Source of the DNA: JAAUUJ01 sp964392245 | Lineage (GTDB): Bacteria > Cyanobacteriota > Cyanobacteriia > Thermostichales > Thermostichaceae | DNA length: 64,000 nt | Direction: 5' to 3' | Assembly: GCA_964392245.1 (NCBI GenBank) | Contig: CAYMOX010000001.1 | Span: forward strand, 186,001-250,000 | In this document: in pieces, positions 26,077 through 34,557 of the stretch | Layout of the letters: every line of letters begins with the position of its first letter | Position numbering within the stretch: position 1 is the first letter of the stretch | Made by a program: the position numbers and the translations under genes | Notes under the pieces: generated by a model | What the model was told of the DNA's origin: nothing | Seen by the model: only the letters and a program-made list of their open reading frames with translations | The model's database searches: none

Positions 26077-26880
26077 ATGATCAAAAAATGCAACTCTGCC
26101 TCCCCATGGGAAGGGATCCCAGCCCCAACTCACCAGATCCTCCCCCTGCGTTCCTGGTGCTGGCAATGGCCTCTGGCTTCGGGAGTGGCGCTCTTGATCC
26201 TGGGCTTGAGTAGCTGGGGGGGACTCCTGAGTCAACCTGTGCTGAGTGCCCCCGAATCCCCACGCCTGTTGACGGTGACGGGACAGGGGCGTGTACAGGT
26301 GGAAACCTCCGTGGCCGTGATTCATTTAGGAGTGCTGGTGGAGGGAGACTCTGCTCAGGCAGTTCAGATGCAGGTGGCCCGTCAGTCCGAGCAACTGGTG
26401 GAAAGGCTGCGTCAACTTCAGGTGGACAAGTTACAAACCACCGGCATTTCCCTCAATCCCCGCTACGACTACAGTGGCGATCAACCGGTGCAGCGAGGGG
26501 TGCAGGGGCAAAACAGTGTTCAATTTGAAGTACCTGTGGAGGAGGCGGGGGGAATTTTGGATGAAGCGATTGCGGCAGGAGCCACCCAGGTGCAATCTAT
26601 CAGCTTCAAAGCTAGCGAGGAGGTGTTAAAAACTGCACGGGGAGAAGCCCTGCGCGCGGCTGTAGCAGATGCCCAAGCCCAGGCCAGCGTTGTTCTAGAA
26701 GCCTTGAATCTAACTCAGGAAGGGATTCAGGAAGTTCAGGTCAACAGTGAGATGGGCTTTCCACCCCCCATGCCTCTAGAAAGTACAGTGGCTTACGCCC
26801 GCAGCAGTGATGCCACCACTCCGGTCATTGGAGGAGAACAGGAAGTCGGGGCCAGTGTCACATTGAAGATCAGCTATTGA
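26077..26880 (+). CDS. SIMPL-domain (DUF541) exported protein
   Basis: 267 residues. A hydrophobic segment near 28-50 (WPLASGVALLILGLSSWGGLL) acts as a signal or anchor after a long charged N-terminus. The SIMPL domain follows: LLTVTGQGRVQVETSVAVIHLGV (quoted in part), a coiled helix with QLVERLRQLQVDKLQTTGISLNPRYDY (quoted in part), VQSISFKASEEVLKTARGEALRAAVADAQAQA (quoted in part) and C-terminal GASVTLKISY. Family members occur in periplasm or outer envelopes and have been linked to oxidative stress, but no enzymatic role is known. It is convergent with the next gene. Confidence 0.82.
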   Translation: MIKKCNSASPWEGIPAPTHQILPLRSWCWQWPLASGVALLILGLSSWGGLLSQPVLSAPESPRLLTVTGQGRVQVETSVAVIHLGVLVEGDSAQAVQMQVARQSEQLVERLRQLQVDKLQTTGISLNPRYDYSGDQPVQRGVQGQNSVQFEVPVEEAGGILDEAIAAGATQVQSISFKASEEVLKTARGEALRAAVADAQAQASVVLEALNLTQEGIQEVQVNSEMGFPPPMPLESTVAYARSSDATTPVIGGEQEVGASVTLKISY

Positions 26881-26890
26881 GTCCGAAGGG

Positions 26891-27883
26891 TTACTCCTGG
26901 GTGGTGGGTGGTGGCGGGGGAGGATCCTGGGGAATCCCCCAGCGTTGTACAGCCAGGAATCCAGTCAGGAAGGATCCGCCTGCCAGGAGAAGCACAACAA
27001 AGATCCAAAACACCATCGGTCGGGAACTGGCCTGTCGTTCCCGCGATCGCTGCTGGTAGAGGGAGTTGACATAGCCCATATCCTGAGGATCGATCCCCAG
27101 TTCCTCCAGCAAATCAGCAGATTCATCATCGGCAGTAGGCGGGTAACCTGAGTCCATCCAGGCAGCAGCAGCACTGGGATAACTGGAGCGTTGGTCGGGG
27201 TGACTCTGGGACCACTGACGACGGCCCCGAGGAGGGGATCCTGATCCAGATGGGCGTGAGCGTTGGCCTGGATCCGGTTTTTCTAGGGCAAAATCTTCGG
27301 TTTCTGGGGGATAAGAATCGCGTGTCAGGGAAGGACGAGGACTCCGACCCGCGGAGATCACTGCGGTCTCTGCTGAGGAGGCAATAGAGGTAGGGTTGGT
27401 CTCTACCAGGGGATCGCCCTGCCGTCCCAGGCCATTGCTCTGACGTTGCTTCAGCTTTTCTAGGAAACTGTAGGTTTGATCCTGGCTTGCGGTTTCTGGA
27501 ACAGATGGCGGGGGGGACACCCGGACAGCTGCGGAACTGTTTTTCGAGACTGAGGTGGCTTGGGAGAGACGGCGCAACCGATCCAGCGTCTGGCTCATAC
27601 TGCTTTGCAACTGATCGGTGAGGTTCTCCACCTCCTGCCGCAGCTGCTGATTGGCGGTCTCCAGGGCCTGTTTTTCCTGAGTCAGTTGACTGATGTGCTG
27701 TCGTGCTCCTTTGAGTTCGCCCACCAATCGCTGGTAAACAGCGGAGGGGATGGTGCTTGGAGGCGTCTGCTCACGCAGGTCCCGCGGGCGTAATGACCTG
27801 GGCTCGGGATAGGCCCGCCTGCCAGGAGGGGTGTCTGGCAACATAGAGGTTAGTACGTCAGTCTCATATGGCATGCTTGTCAA
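26891..27883 (-). CDS. Coiled-coil, C-terminally anchored protein of unknown function
   Basis: 330 residues. Residues about 45-115 are a heptad-like coiled coil (LVGELKGARQHISQLTQEKQ and following, then LTDQLQSSMSQTLDRLRRLS). A long Ser/Pro/Arg-rich, probably disordered middle follows, with an acidic SADLLEELGIDPQDMGY near 258-274. One C-terminal membrane segment, VFWIFVVLLLAGGSFLTGFL, precedes the short tail PPPPPPTTQE. Architecture suggests a tail-anchored scaffold. I recognise no named family. Confidence 0.7.
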   Translation of the reverse strand: MTSMPYETDVLTSMLPDTPPGRRAYPEPRSLRPRDLREQTPPSTIPSAVYQRLVGELKGARQHISQLTQEKQALETANQQLRQEVENLTDQLQSSMSQTLDRLRRLSQATSVSKNSSAAVRVSPPPSVPETASQDQTYSFLEKLKQRQSNGLGRQGDPLVETNPTSIASSAETAVISAGRSPRPSLTRDSYPPETEDFALEKPDPGQRSRPSGSGSPPRGRRQWSQSHPDQRSSYPSAAAAWMDSGYPPTADDESADLLEELGIDPQDMGYVNSLYQQRSRERQASSRPMVFWIFVVLLLAGGSFLTGFLAVQRWGIPQDPPPPPPTTQE

Positions 27884-28004
27884 CCTACCACATTCTGGAT
27901 ATTGATCACGCTTAAGTTACCAGGGCCTACGTGTAGCCGTTGATGTCAAACCACTGTTAAATGTATCGTAAGGGCTACGCTATGGGTAGTGGTTAGTTCC
28001 GGAT

Positions 28005-29621
28005 CTACAACTGCAGCACGGGAGCAATGGAGATTAGCTCCAGATCGGGATAGCGTTCTTCCACCTGCTGCAAGCTCCAGACATTTTTGCAGAGCAACAC
28101 GGGACGACCCCAGGCATCCTTAAAAATCTCGGCGTTGTAGAGCACCTGCAACTTTTCCGCCGCCTCCCATCCCCCGGCAATCCAGCGAGCCAGACTAAAG
28201 GTGAGGGGCTCCAGTCGGGTATCCACCTGGTATTCATTGACAAGCCGAAACTGCACCACCTCAAACTGCAGGGGGCCAACAGCAGCCAGAATCGGATCGC
28301 GGCGGCTTTCATCCAGAGAGTAGAGAATTTGGACAGCACCTTCTTCCTTCAGCTGGTTCACCCCTTTGGTAAAAGCCTTAAATTTGGACGGATTGGGGTT
28401 GCGGAGCCAGCAAAAGTGCTCGGGAGAAAAGCTGGGGATCCCCTCAAACTGCCGGGTTTTGCCAGTACAGATGGTGTCCCCGATGGAAAATAAGCCCGGG
28501 TTGATCAGACCGACAATATCCCCTGGATAAGCAATCTCCACCGATTCCCGTTCCTGGCCAAACAGACGATGGGCCTGAGAGAGCCGCACCGCTTTACCCG
28601 TCCGCACATGCTGCACCGTCATGTCTTTTTCGAACTTGCCGGAACAGACACGGACAAAAGCAATGCGATCCCGATGCTTGGGATCCATGTTGGCCTGAAG
28701 CTTGAAGACAAACCCAGAAAACTCCGGTTCTTCCGGTTCCACCAGACCTTCGGTGCTGGGACGGCTGCCGGGGGGTAAGGCCAGCTCTAAAAATTGATCC
28801 AGAAACAACTGCACCCCGAAGTTGGTCATGGCACTGCCGAAGAAGACCGGAGTCATCAGGCCCTGATGCACCGCCTCCAGATCAAGGGGGGGAGTGATCT
28901 CCTGCAGAATTTCCAGTTCCTCCTTGAGCTGGTAGTAGAGATCAGAATCCAACCACTCCAGCAGCACCGGATCCCCCAAAGACGAGACTACCAGCTGATG
29001 GGCCTTCTGCCCGTGGGCCTGGCGCTCGTAAAGGTGAAGCGTGTTAGTGTCACGGTCATACACCCCCTTAAAGCGGTCCCCCATCCCAATGGGCCAGTTG
29101 ACCGCGTAGGGGATCAATCCCAGGGTTTGCTCGATCTCATCCAGGAGCTCCAGGGGTTGCCGAGTGGGCCGATCCATCTTGTTAATAAACGAAAAGATGG
29201 GCAGATTCCGCAGCTTGCAAACTTCAAACAGCTTCAGGGTTTGCGGTTCCAGACCCTTGGCTCCATCCAGCAACATCACGGCGTTATCGGCAGCCGCCAG
29301 GGTCCGGTAGGTGTCCTCACTGAAGTCCTGGTGACCCGGGGTATCCAGCAGGTTGATCTGACGGGTGTTGTAGTCAAACTGGAGGACCGTGGAGGTGATC
29401 GAAATCCCCCGTTGCTGTTCCAGCTTCATCCAGTCGGAGGTGGCATGCCGCTGATTGCGTTTGGCTTTCACAGCGCCCGCCAGGTTCACAGCCCCTCCAT
29501 ACAGCAGGAGTTTTTCGGTCAATGTTGTTTTCCCCGCATCCGGGTGAGAGATGATGGCAAAGGTCCTGCGTCTCTGCACCTCCCGCTGTAACTCCACCTG
29601 CACCGATTCAGTCACGGTCAT
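28005..29621 (-). CDS. prfC: Peptide chain release factor 3
   Basis: Translational GTPase RF3, which removes RF1/RF2 from the ribosome after termination. 538 residues, full length. G1 is HPDAGKTTLTEKLLLYGGAV near 26-45, the RF3-specific region KAKRNQRHATSDWMKLEQQRGISITS (quoted in part) holds G2, G3 is LLDTPGHQDFSEDTYRTL, and G4 is NKMDRPTRQPLEL. The C-terminal domains are complete (GIPSFSPEHFCWLRNPNPSK, LQFEVVQFRLVNEY). The gene stands alone. Confidence 0.95.
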   Translation of the reverse strand: MTVTESVQVELQREVQRRRTFAIISHPDAGKTTLTEKLLLYGGAVNLAGAVKAKRNQRHATSDWMKLEQQRGISITSTVLQFDYNTRQINLLDTPGHQDFSEDTYRTLAAADNAVMLLDGAKGLEPQTLKLFEVCKLRNLPIFSFINKMDRPTRQPLELLDEIEQTLGLIPYAVNWPIGMGDRFKGVYDRDTNTLHLYERQAHGQKAHQLVVSSLGDPVLLEWLDSDLYYQLKEELEILQEITPPLDLEAVHQGLMTPVFFGSAMTNFGVQLFLDQFLELALPPGSRPSTEGLVEPEEPEFSGFVFKLQANMDPKHRDRIAFVRVCSGKFEKDMTVQHVRTGKAVRLSQAHRLFGQERESVEIAYPGDIVGLINPGLFSIGDTICTGKTRQFEGIPSFSPEHFCWLRNPNPSKFKAFTKGVNQLKEEGAVQILYSLDESRRDPILAAVGPLQFEVVQFRLVNEYQVDTRLEPLTFSLARWIAGGWEAAEKLQVLYNAEIFKDAWGRPVLLCKNVWSLQQVEERYPDLELISIAPVLQL

Positions 29622-29673
29622 AGATCAGTACTTAGCCTCTTTTGCCACACTTTAAGACTTGCGAAGCCACCTG

Positions 29674-30180
29674 TTAGTCAAAGTAGAACAATGTCACCAG
29701 CTTGTGCTGTTCCTCGGCATACTGACAGGTGCCCAGGAGGGTGGTGCTGTCATGAAACGCAAAGCAGATCAGCTGTTGACATTTACTGATGATCTCCTGA
29801 TTGCAAAGCTGACTGGCCTCGGCGAGAGGGAGTTGATCATGTTCCGGGTGTTCCACCAGGTGTAGGACCTGATCCAGATTGGCCCGCGACTCCGCCGGTT
29901 GCTTATCAATACTCTGGGGCAAAATCACCGTCAGAGCTTTGACATCAGCACGGATGGCCCCCCGGATCACCGCCAGATTGGTACCGGTAGCCCCTGAAGT
30001 GAGGATCCGATTGCCCGTCAGGGCCAGGGCATAGCTGAGGGTTTCGATCAGATACTGGTGACCAATGGGCACATGACGGCTTCCCAGGATGGCAATGCGT
30101 TTGGGCCCCACCTGTTGGATGGCCGCCAGCTCCTGCAGGAAGGTATCAATCTGTGGTGGTGTATCAATAGACTGGGTCAA
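29674..30180 (-). CDS. SLOG/Rossmann-fold protein, DprA-related
   Basis: About 168 residues with a nucleotide-binding Rossmann core: KRIAILGSRHVPIGHQYLIE, then NRILTSGATGTNLAVIRGA (the Gly-rich loop), LTVILPQSIDKQP and a C-terminal CQQLICFAFHDSTTLLGTCQYAEEQ (quoted in part). Cyanobacterial homologues are labelled DNA recombination-mediator protein A, but DprA's DNA-binding parts are not evident. I chose TTG 30180 because GGAGGAGAG lies directly upstream and homologues start with a similar TQSID peptide; the frame is open to 30273 (MAVGPESS). Confidence 0.7.
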   Translation of the reverse strand: MTQSIDTPPQIDTFLQELAAIQQVGPKRIAILGSRHVPIGHQYLIETLSYALALTGNRILTSGATGTNLAVIRGAIRADVKALTVILPQSIDKQPAESRANLDQVLHLVEHPEHDQLPLAEASQLCNQEIISKCQQLICFAFHDSTTLLGTCQYAEEQHKLVTLFYFD

Positions 30181-30358
30181 CCTCTCTCCTCCAACCCCTG
30201 TATGAGCGTATGTATCCTGAGCATCTCCTGCTGACAACCCATTGAGAGTCGACGACTCAGGGCCTACAGCCATCCTAATGTATCGTTACTCTCTCGGCAG
30301 GGGAAGCAGAGGTTTCGAGTTAGCATAGCGAGTGCAATCTGTGGTCCGCTTCCAGTCC

Positions 30359-30931
30359 ATGTCGGATCTTTCTGCTTCGCGTCCCTCTCTCGATCCTACC
30401 CCTCTCAGAGGGGTTAACCTCTACCTGGTGGGAATGATGGGTGCGGGTAAAACGACGCTGGGCCAACATCTGGCTCGCTGTCTGGGCTATCACTTCTTTG
30501 ACACCGATCAGTTAATCGAAGAGGTCAGCGGCGAAACGATTCCCACCCTATTTGCGTTGCGGGGCGAATCCAGTTTCCGGGAGCTGGAAACCCAGGTGCT
30601 GGCCCAACTGGCTCCTTACCGCCGCCTGGTGGTTGCCACGGGAGGTGGTTTGGTGCAAAAGCCCGAAAACTGGAGCTACCTGCACCATGGGGTTGTGATC
30701 TGGCTGAAGGTTGACCCGCCCCAGCTGCTAAGTCGTCTGCAAGCGGATCCCACCCCTCGCCCTTTGCTGGAAACCGCCGATCCCGCTGCCACGCTCCAGC
30801 ATCTGCTGACCCAGCGCGTCCCCTACTACAGCCAGGCCGATGTCCATATTTCCATCCCAAGCCACATGTCCCCTGAAGATCTGGTCTCTCAGGTGTGGCA
30901 GCAAGTGTTGCAGCGACTGCGCTCCCACTAG
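30359..30931 (+). CDS. aroK: Shikimate kinase
   Basis: Phosphorylates shikimate at O3 in chorismate and aromatic amino acid synthesis. About 190 residues. P-loop GMMGAGKTTLGQHLA near 24-38, FFDTDQLIEE (the substrate Asp) near 46, RGESSFRELE (substrate Arg) near 67 and VVATGGGLV near 89 are all present. The C-terminal lid TPRPLL is followed by the R-x-x-Y of QRVPYYSQA. ATG 30359 is used; GTG 30332 is an in-frame alternative. Monocistronic or coupled with the DUF2062 gene 93 bases later. Confidence 0.95.
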   Translation: MSDLSASRPSLDPTPLRGVNLYLVGMMGAGKTTLGQHLARCLGYHFFDTDQLIEEVSGETIPTLFALRGESSFRELETQVLAQLAPYRRLVVATGGGLVQKPENWSYLHHGVVIWLKVDPPQLLSRLQADPTPRPLLETADPAATLQHLLTQRVPYYSQADVHISIPSHMSPEDLVSQVWQQVLQRLRSH

Positions 30932-31024
30932 AGTCCGGCTCACCCTTGCGTAGCAAACTCGTTACACTTGGGAATGAAGTTGCTCATCTCTTCTTTGCCT
31001 CGAGGCCTTGTGCAGATCAATACG

Positions 31025-31501
31025 ATGTCTCAGCGCCCTCAATCCGCCTGGAAACGGCAGCTGCGCTACCATTATTTGCGGCTCAAACGCCTGCAGTCGT
31101 CTCCCCATGCAATTGCGCGGGGGATCGCGGCAGGAGTTTTTGCGGGTTGGTTTCCCATTTTTGGCTTTCAAACCCTAGCCGCTGTGCTACTGGCTGTTCC
31201 CTTGCGGGGCAATAAATTTGCAGCTGCTATAGCCACCTGGGTGAGCAATCCCCTGACCTATGTGCCCATTTACCTGTTCAATTTTTTCGTGGGCCAGCGT
31301 CTGCTGGGATCTTCCATGTCTTCAGACACCCTGCTGGCCGCAATTCAAACTCAGGATACCTGGCTGGCATTGGGAAAAGATTTGCTGATAGCAACGCTGC
31401 TCGGTTCAGCCTGCGTCGGGTTAATTGTGGCAAGTATCAGTTATTTCCTGGGATTGTGGCTGGTCCAGCGCTGGCGGCACCGCCCCTCCCCAACCCTTTA
31501 A
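31025..31501 (+). CDS. DUF2062 membrane protein
   Basis: 158 residues from ATG 31025 (MSQRPQSAWKRQLRYHYLRL). The frame extends to ATG 30974, but family members begin near the RxxLRYxYLR peptide. Motifs of DUF2062: SPHAIARGIAAGVFAGWFPIFGFQT near 24-48 (quoted in part), LRGNKFAAAIATWVSNPLTYVPIY near 60-83 (quoted in part), and two C-terminal membrane segments. Function unknown; the family is found near glycosyltransferases in other bacteria. The stop codon abuts the first NrtR-like operator. Confidence 0.8.
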   Translation: MSQRPQSAWKRQLRYHYLRLKRLQSSPHAIARGIAAGVFAGWFPIFGFQTLAAVLLAVPLRGNKFAAAIATWVSNPLTYVPIYLFNFFVGQRLLGSSMSSDTLLAAIQTQDTWLALGKDLLIATLLGSACVGLIVASISYFLGLWLVQRWRHRPSPTL

Positions 31502-31522
31502 TTATGGTTTTATTCACCATAA
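31502..31522 (+). promoter_or_regulatory. NrtR-like operator, distal site
   Basis: Perfect inverted repeat TTATGGT-N7-ACCATAA, 21 bp, immediately after the DUF2062 stop. A second, near-identical site lies before pncB. The shape resembles binding sites of NrtR, the Nudix-related regulator of NAD metabolism. Confidence 0.55.
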
Positions 31523-31668
31523 ACTGGCCAATTCTTGAGCTGCTTGGCGAGCGATAGGGCTCCTGAGAAGATTGTTATCTTTTCTTTCTCCACGGAGATC
31601 CTGCCATGCTGCTAGAGACTGTCGGGTTGAGAATCTCAATGCAAAGCTAGATCGATCAACCGCTTTAC

Positions 31669-31689
31669 TTATGGTTGTAATCACTATAA
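31669..31689 (+). promoter_or_regulatory. NrtR-like operator, proximal site
   Basis: TTATGGT-N7-ACTATAA, one mismatch in the dyad, 26 bases before the pncB start. The right arm equals the ACTATAA half-site usual for NrtR and also contains a TATAAA that could be the -10 box, so binding would block the promoter. Confidence 0.6.
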
Positions 31690-31715
31690 AATGAGTGAAC
31701 TCTAACGGAGGCTCT

Positions 31716-33104
31716 ATGCTCTCTCCCTCCCTCTCATTAGAACCTCAAGACTACAGCTTATTGACCGATCTGTATGAATTGACGATGGCGGCCTGCTATG
31801 TCGGAGAAGCGGTGGAGGAGCAACCGGCGGCCTTTGAGCTGTTTGTGCGCCGTCTGCCTCCCCACTATGGCTACCTGGTGGCGATGGGTCTGACCCAGGC
31901 GGTGGAGTATCTGCAGAGTTTGAGCTTTAATCAGGGCCAGATCGAGGCACTCAAAGCTTGTGGGGTTCTGGATGCTGCGCCTGCCCGTTTCTGGGAGTTG
32001 CTGCACACTCTGCGCTTTAGTGGGGATCTCTGGGCTGTTCCCGAAGGCACAGTGATCTTTGCCAATGAACCTTTGTTACGGGTGGAAGCCCCTCTCTGGC
32101 AGGCCCAGCTGGTGGAGACCTATCTGCTGGCCACCCTCAATTATCAAACCCTGATCGCCACCAAGGCAGCTCGAATGCGGGATGCTGCGGGGCCAGATGC
32201 GGTGCTGCTCGAGTTTGGCACCCGACGTGCTTTTGGTCCCCAGGCGGGGATGTGGGCGGCACGGGCGGCTCTGGCATCGGGATTTAATGCCACCTCCAAT
32301 GTCTTGGCAGCTCTCAAATTAGGACGGCAACCGGCGGGAACAATGGCTCACTCCCTGGTGATGGCCCTGGCCACCCTCTCTGGCGATGAACCTCATGCCT
32401 TTCAGTCTTTCCGTCGCTATTTTCCCAAATCTGCCCTCCTGATCGATACCTACGATCCGATTCAGGGGGCTCGCACCGCAGCAGAGTTAATGCATAGTGA
32501 TTCGGTGGATGGCGGAGAATTGGGAGGGGTACGCATTGATTCCGGTGATCTGGCCCAGCTCTCACGGGAAGTGAATCAGATCCTGCCGCAGGGATCTCCC
32601 ATTTTTGTCAGTGGTGATCTGGATGAGTATGAGATCGAACGATTGCATCAGGGAAAAGCGCCCATTGCGGGATACGGGGTGGGCACTCGTCTGGTTACGG
32701 GTGAGAGCATCAATGGGGTGTACAAACTGGTGGAGATCAATGGCATTCCTGTGGCCAAAGCCTCCATGTCCAAGGCCACGATTCCAGGCCGCAAACAGAT
32801 TTATCGCAGTGCTGACGGGGACTACCTGGCTACAGCCACGGAAGCTGCTCCCCCCGCAACCACGCCCCTATTGCAGCCCATGATGCAGGCAGGCCAGTTG
32901 TTGCAACCTTTGCCGGATCTGAATCAGATTGCCGAGTTCACTCGCACCGGGGTCGAGCGATTACCGTTGCCACTCCGCCGCCTGAAGAACCCTGGCCGCT
33001 GGCCACTGCAACTCACCCCTGAACTGGCCCAAATCCGGGCTCAATTTCACCGTGAGGATACCCTGTCGCAAGCGGCGGATCCCTGGGCTGGACTGAAAGC
33101 TTGA
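31716..33104 (+). CDS. pncB: Nicotinate phosphoribosyltransferase
   Basis: First enzyme of the Preiss-Handler NAD salvage pathway: nicotinate + PRPP + ATP to nicotinate mononucleotide. 462 residues. ATG 31716 has GGAGG four bases upstream; the frame is open seven codons further. Conserved parts: LLTDLYELTMAACY near 14-27 (family N-terminal signature), LLEFGTRRAFGPQAG near 163-177, GTMAHSLVMAL near 204, GVRIDSGDLAQLSREV near 271-286 and FVSGDLDEYEI near 297. Two NrtR-like palindromes upstream suggest control by NAD status. No other NAD gene is in the window. Confidence 0.95.
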   Translation: MLSPSLSLEPQDYSLLTDLYELTMAACYVGEAVEEQPAAFELFVRRLPPHYGYLVAMGLTQAVEYLQSLSFNQGQIEALKACGVLDAAPARFWELLHTLRFSGDLWAVPEGTVIFANEPLLRVEAPLWQAQLVETYLLATLNYQTLIATKAARMRDAAGPDAVLLEFGTRRAFGPQAGMWAARAALASGFNATSNVLAALKLGRQPAGTMAHSLVMALATLSGDEPHAFQSFRRYFPKSALLIDTYDPIQGARTAAELMHSDSVDGGELGGVRIDSGDLAQLSREVNQILPQGSPIFVSGDLDEYEIERLHQGKAPIAGYGVGTRLVTGESINGVYKLVEINGIPVAKASMSKATIPGRKQIYRSADGDYLATATEAAPPATTPLLQPMMQAGQLLQPLPDLNQIAEFTRTGVERLPLPLRRLKNPGRWPLQLTPELAQIRAQFHREDTLSQAADPWAGLKA

Positions 33105-33109
33105 GGGGC

Positions 33110-33847
33110 TTAAGGCTGGGAGTGTTCCTGAGGTTGCGGTTTCTCCACAAAGAAGGGGATCCGTTCCGGTTCACCCACCAGGCCATTCTGCTGCACCTCG
33201 GTGGTCTCCAGTTCCTGCAGGGCTACGGGCATTTGCATCGGCTCCACAATAAAGCAACTGGCGACGGGGAGCGCCTGTTCCAGATCATCCAGAGGTCTGG
33301 GGATAATCGCCACTGCATGCAGCTCACCAATCTGTTCAGCTTTGTACATGCCTGCCTCAATGGAGATGGTGACATTGGCTACCGATCCCCGCACAATGGC
33401 AGTGCAGAGGCCATCTCCAATCGTTTCATAGGCCACCAGTTCCACTTCCGCCGTTTTCAGCATCTCATCGGCGGCCCCCACCAGCGCCGGAAACCCGCGA
33501 GTTTCTAACAACCCCACCGCCTGACGACTGGCGCGATTGTAGCCATTCCGCTGCGCCCATTCCGAGAGACGATTGCTGATGGGCAGGACTGCCTCCAGAT
33601 TGGGCATGGGGCGGGGGATCACGAGGCTGGAAATCAGCTGCCCGAATTCTTCCCCCAGGCGGCTCCCCGCTTCGATGGCAATGCGGACATCGGCAATCCC
33701 CCCCCGCACCACCGCTGTGCAGTAGCCCCCATGGGTTTTCTCAAAGCCCACCAGGCTCACGCCTGAAGACTTGAGCATCGCGTCCGCAATCCGCACGATC
33801 ACTGGAAAGCTGCGGGTTTCGATCAAGCCAAGGGAGGAGCTGGCCAT
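33110..33847 (-). CDS. ccmO: Carboxysome shell protein CcmO (tandem BMC)
   Basis: 245 residues with two BMC domains: ALGLIET-like starts at SLGLIETRSFPVIVRIADAM (near 5) and AVGLLETRGFPALVGAADEM (near 109), each with a GGxCTAVVRG/GLCTAIVRG strand and an IPRP turn before L-x-x-x-LP. Tandem BMC proteins form pseudohexameric shell trimers; CcmO is essential for the beta-carboxysome shell. A 40-residue polar tail follows. It is the last gene of the ccm operon, 24 bases after ccmN, and converges with pncB. Confidence 0.93.
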   Translation of the reverse strand: MASSSLGLIETRSFPVIVRIADAMLKSSGVSLVGFEKTHGGYCTAVVRGGIADVRIAIEAGSRLGEEFGQLISSLVIPRPMPNLEAVLPISNRLSEWAQRNGYNRASRQAVGLLETRGFPALVGAADEMLKTAEVELVAYETIGDGLCTAIVRGSVANVTISIEAGMYKAEQIGELHAVAIIPRPLDDLEQALPVASCFIVEPMQMPVALQELETTEVQQNGLVGEPERIPFFVEKPQPQEHSQP

Positions 33848-33871
33848 GGGACTTACCTAGGGGTGCTGGCC

Positions 33872-34495
33872 TCAGTCATCGTCGGTTGGGGAACTCAGCT
33901 GCCGCTGAGGGTAGATGCTGCGCATCAGTCGCTCTACATCTGACCGTCCTGGAATCAGAGGAAGGTTGCTGGCTGGCAGAGGCTGTGGAGCGGTTACCGG
34001 AACATCGGCAGAGTCATGATCGCGGAGAACCTTTTCTACGGCAGCCACAGGGGGGGAGGGGGTGACCGCAGCAGCAGAGGGCGGATCCTCTGTCAGCTCA
34101 TCCGCAACTTCAGGGGATTGATCCCGAGGATCTCCCCGCAGCGATCCTGGGGGAATGATCTCTCGATCTGCGATCCAAGTGTTCCAGAGGGTGCTGAAGG
34201 AACCAATGCAGGCCCGCTCCCCCACCGTCAATTGCCCCACCATCAGGACCCCTGTACCCAGAGTAGCTCCGGCCCGCACGTGAATGCTGCCCTCATGGGC
34301 ATGCAGAATTGATCCCATGCCGATACAGACCCCAGCCTCCACACGGATCTGGCTGCCAGGATCCGCCTGCAGTAGCACGCCCGCTGCGATCCCAGCACTC
34401 TCATCCACCTGCACATCACCACTGAGGATATATCCGGTGTCGTTGACAGGAGCGAGAAGAGGCAGATGAAAGGCCATGAAGTTGAGAGAACTCAT
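33872..34495 (-). CDS. ccmN: Carboxysome assembly protein CcmN
   Basis: About 207 residues from ATG 34495. The N-terminal half is a left-handed beta-helix of hexapeptide repeats (ESAGIAAGVLLQAD, GVCIGMGSILHAHEGSIHV, GACIG-type turns), which binds CcmM. After a Pro/Ser/Asp-rich linker comes a short amphipathic peptide near the C-terminus (SDVERLMRSIYPQRQ), the encapsulation peptide that recruits the CcmK shell. The start is uncertain: the frame opens at TTG 34537 and ATG 34477 is also possible. Lies between ccmM and ccmO. Confidence 0.9.
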   Translation of the reverse strand: MSSLNFMAFHLPLLAPVNDTGYILSGDVQVDESAGIAAGVLLQADPGSQIRVEAGVCIGMGSILHAHEGSIHVRAGATLGTGVLMVGQLTVGERACIGSFSTLWNTWIADREIIPPGSLRGDPRDQSPEVADELTEDPPSAAAVTPSPPVAAVEKVLRDHDSADVPVTAPQPLPASNLPLIPGRSDVERLMRSIYPQRQLSSPTDDD

Positions 34496-34557
34496 CCCTA
34501 ATGACGGTTGAACTTCAGCAGCAGTTGCCTGCAGCAATCATAGTCGATCCCTAGCGC

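Noticed and set aside
28794..29591. 265-residue plus-strand frame inside prfC
   Set aside because: Antisense shadow of RF3; no motifs.
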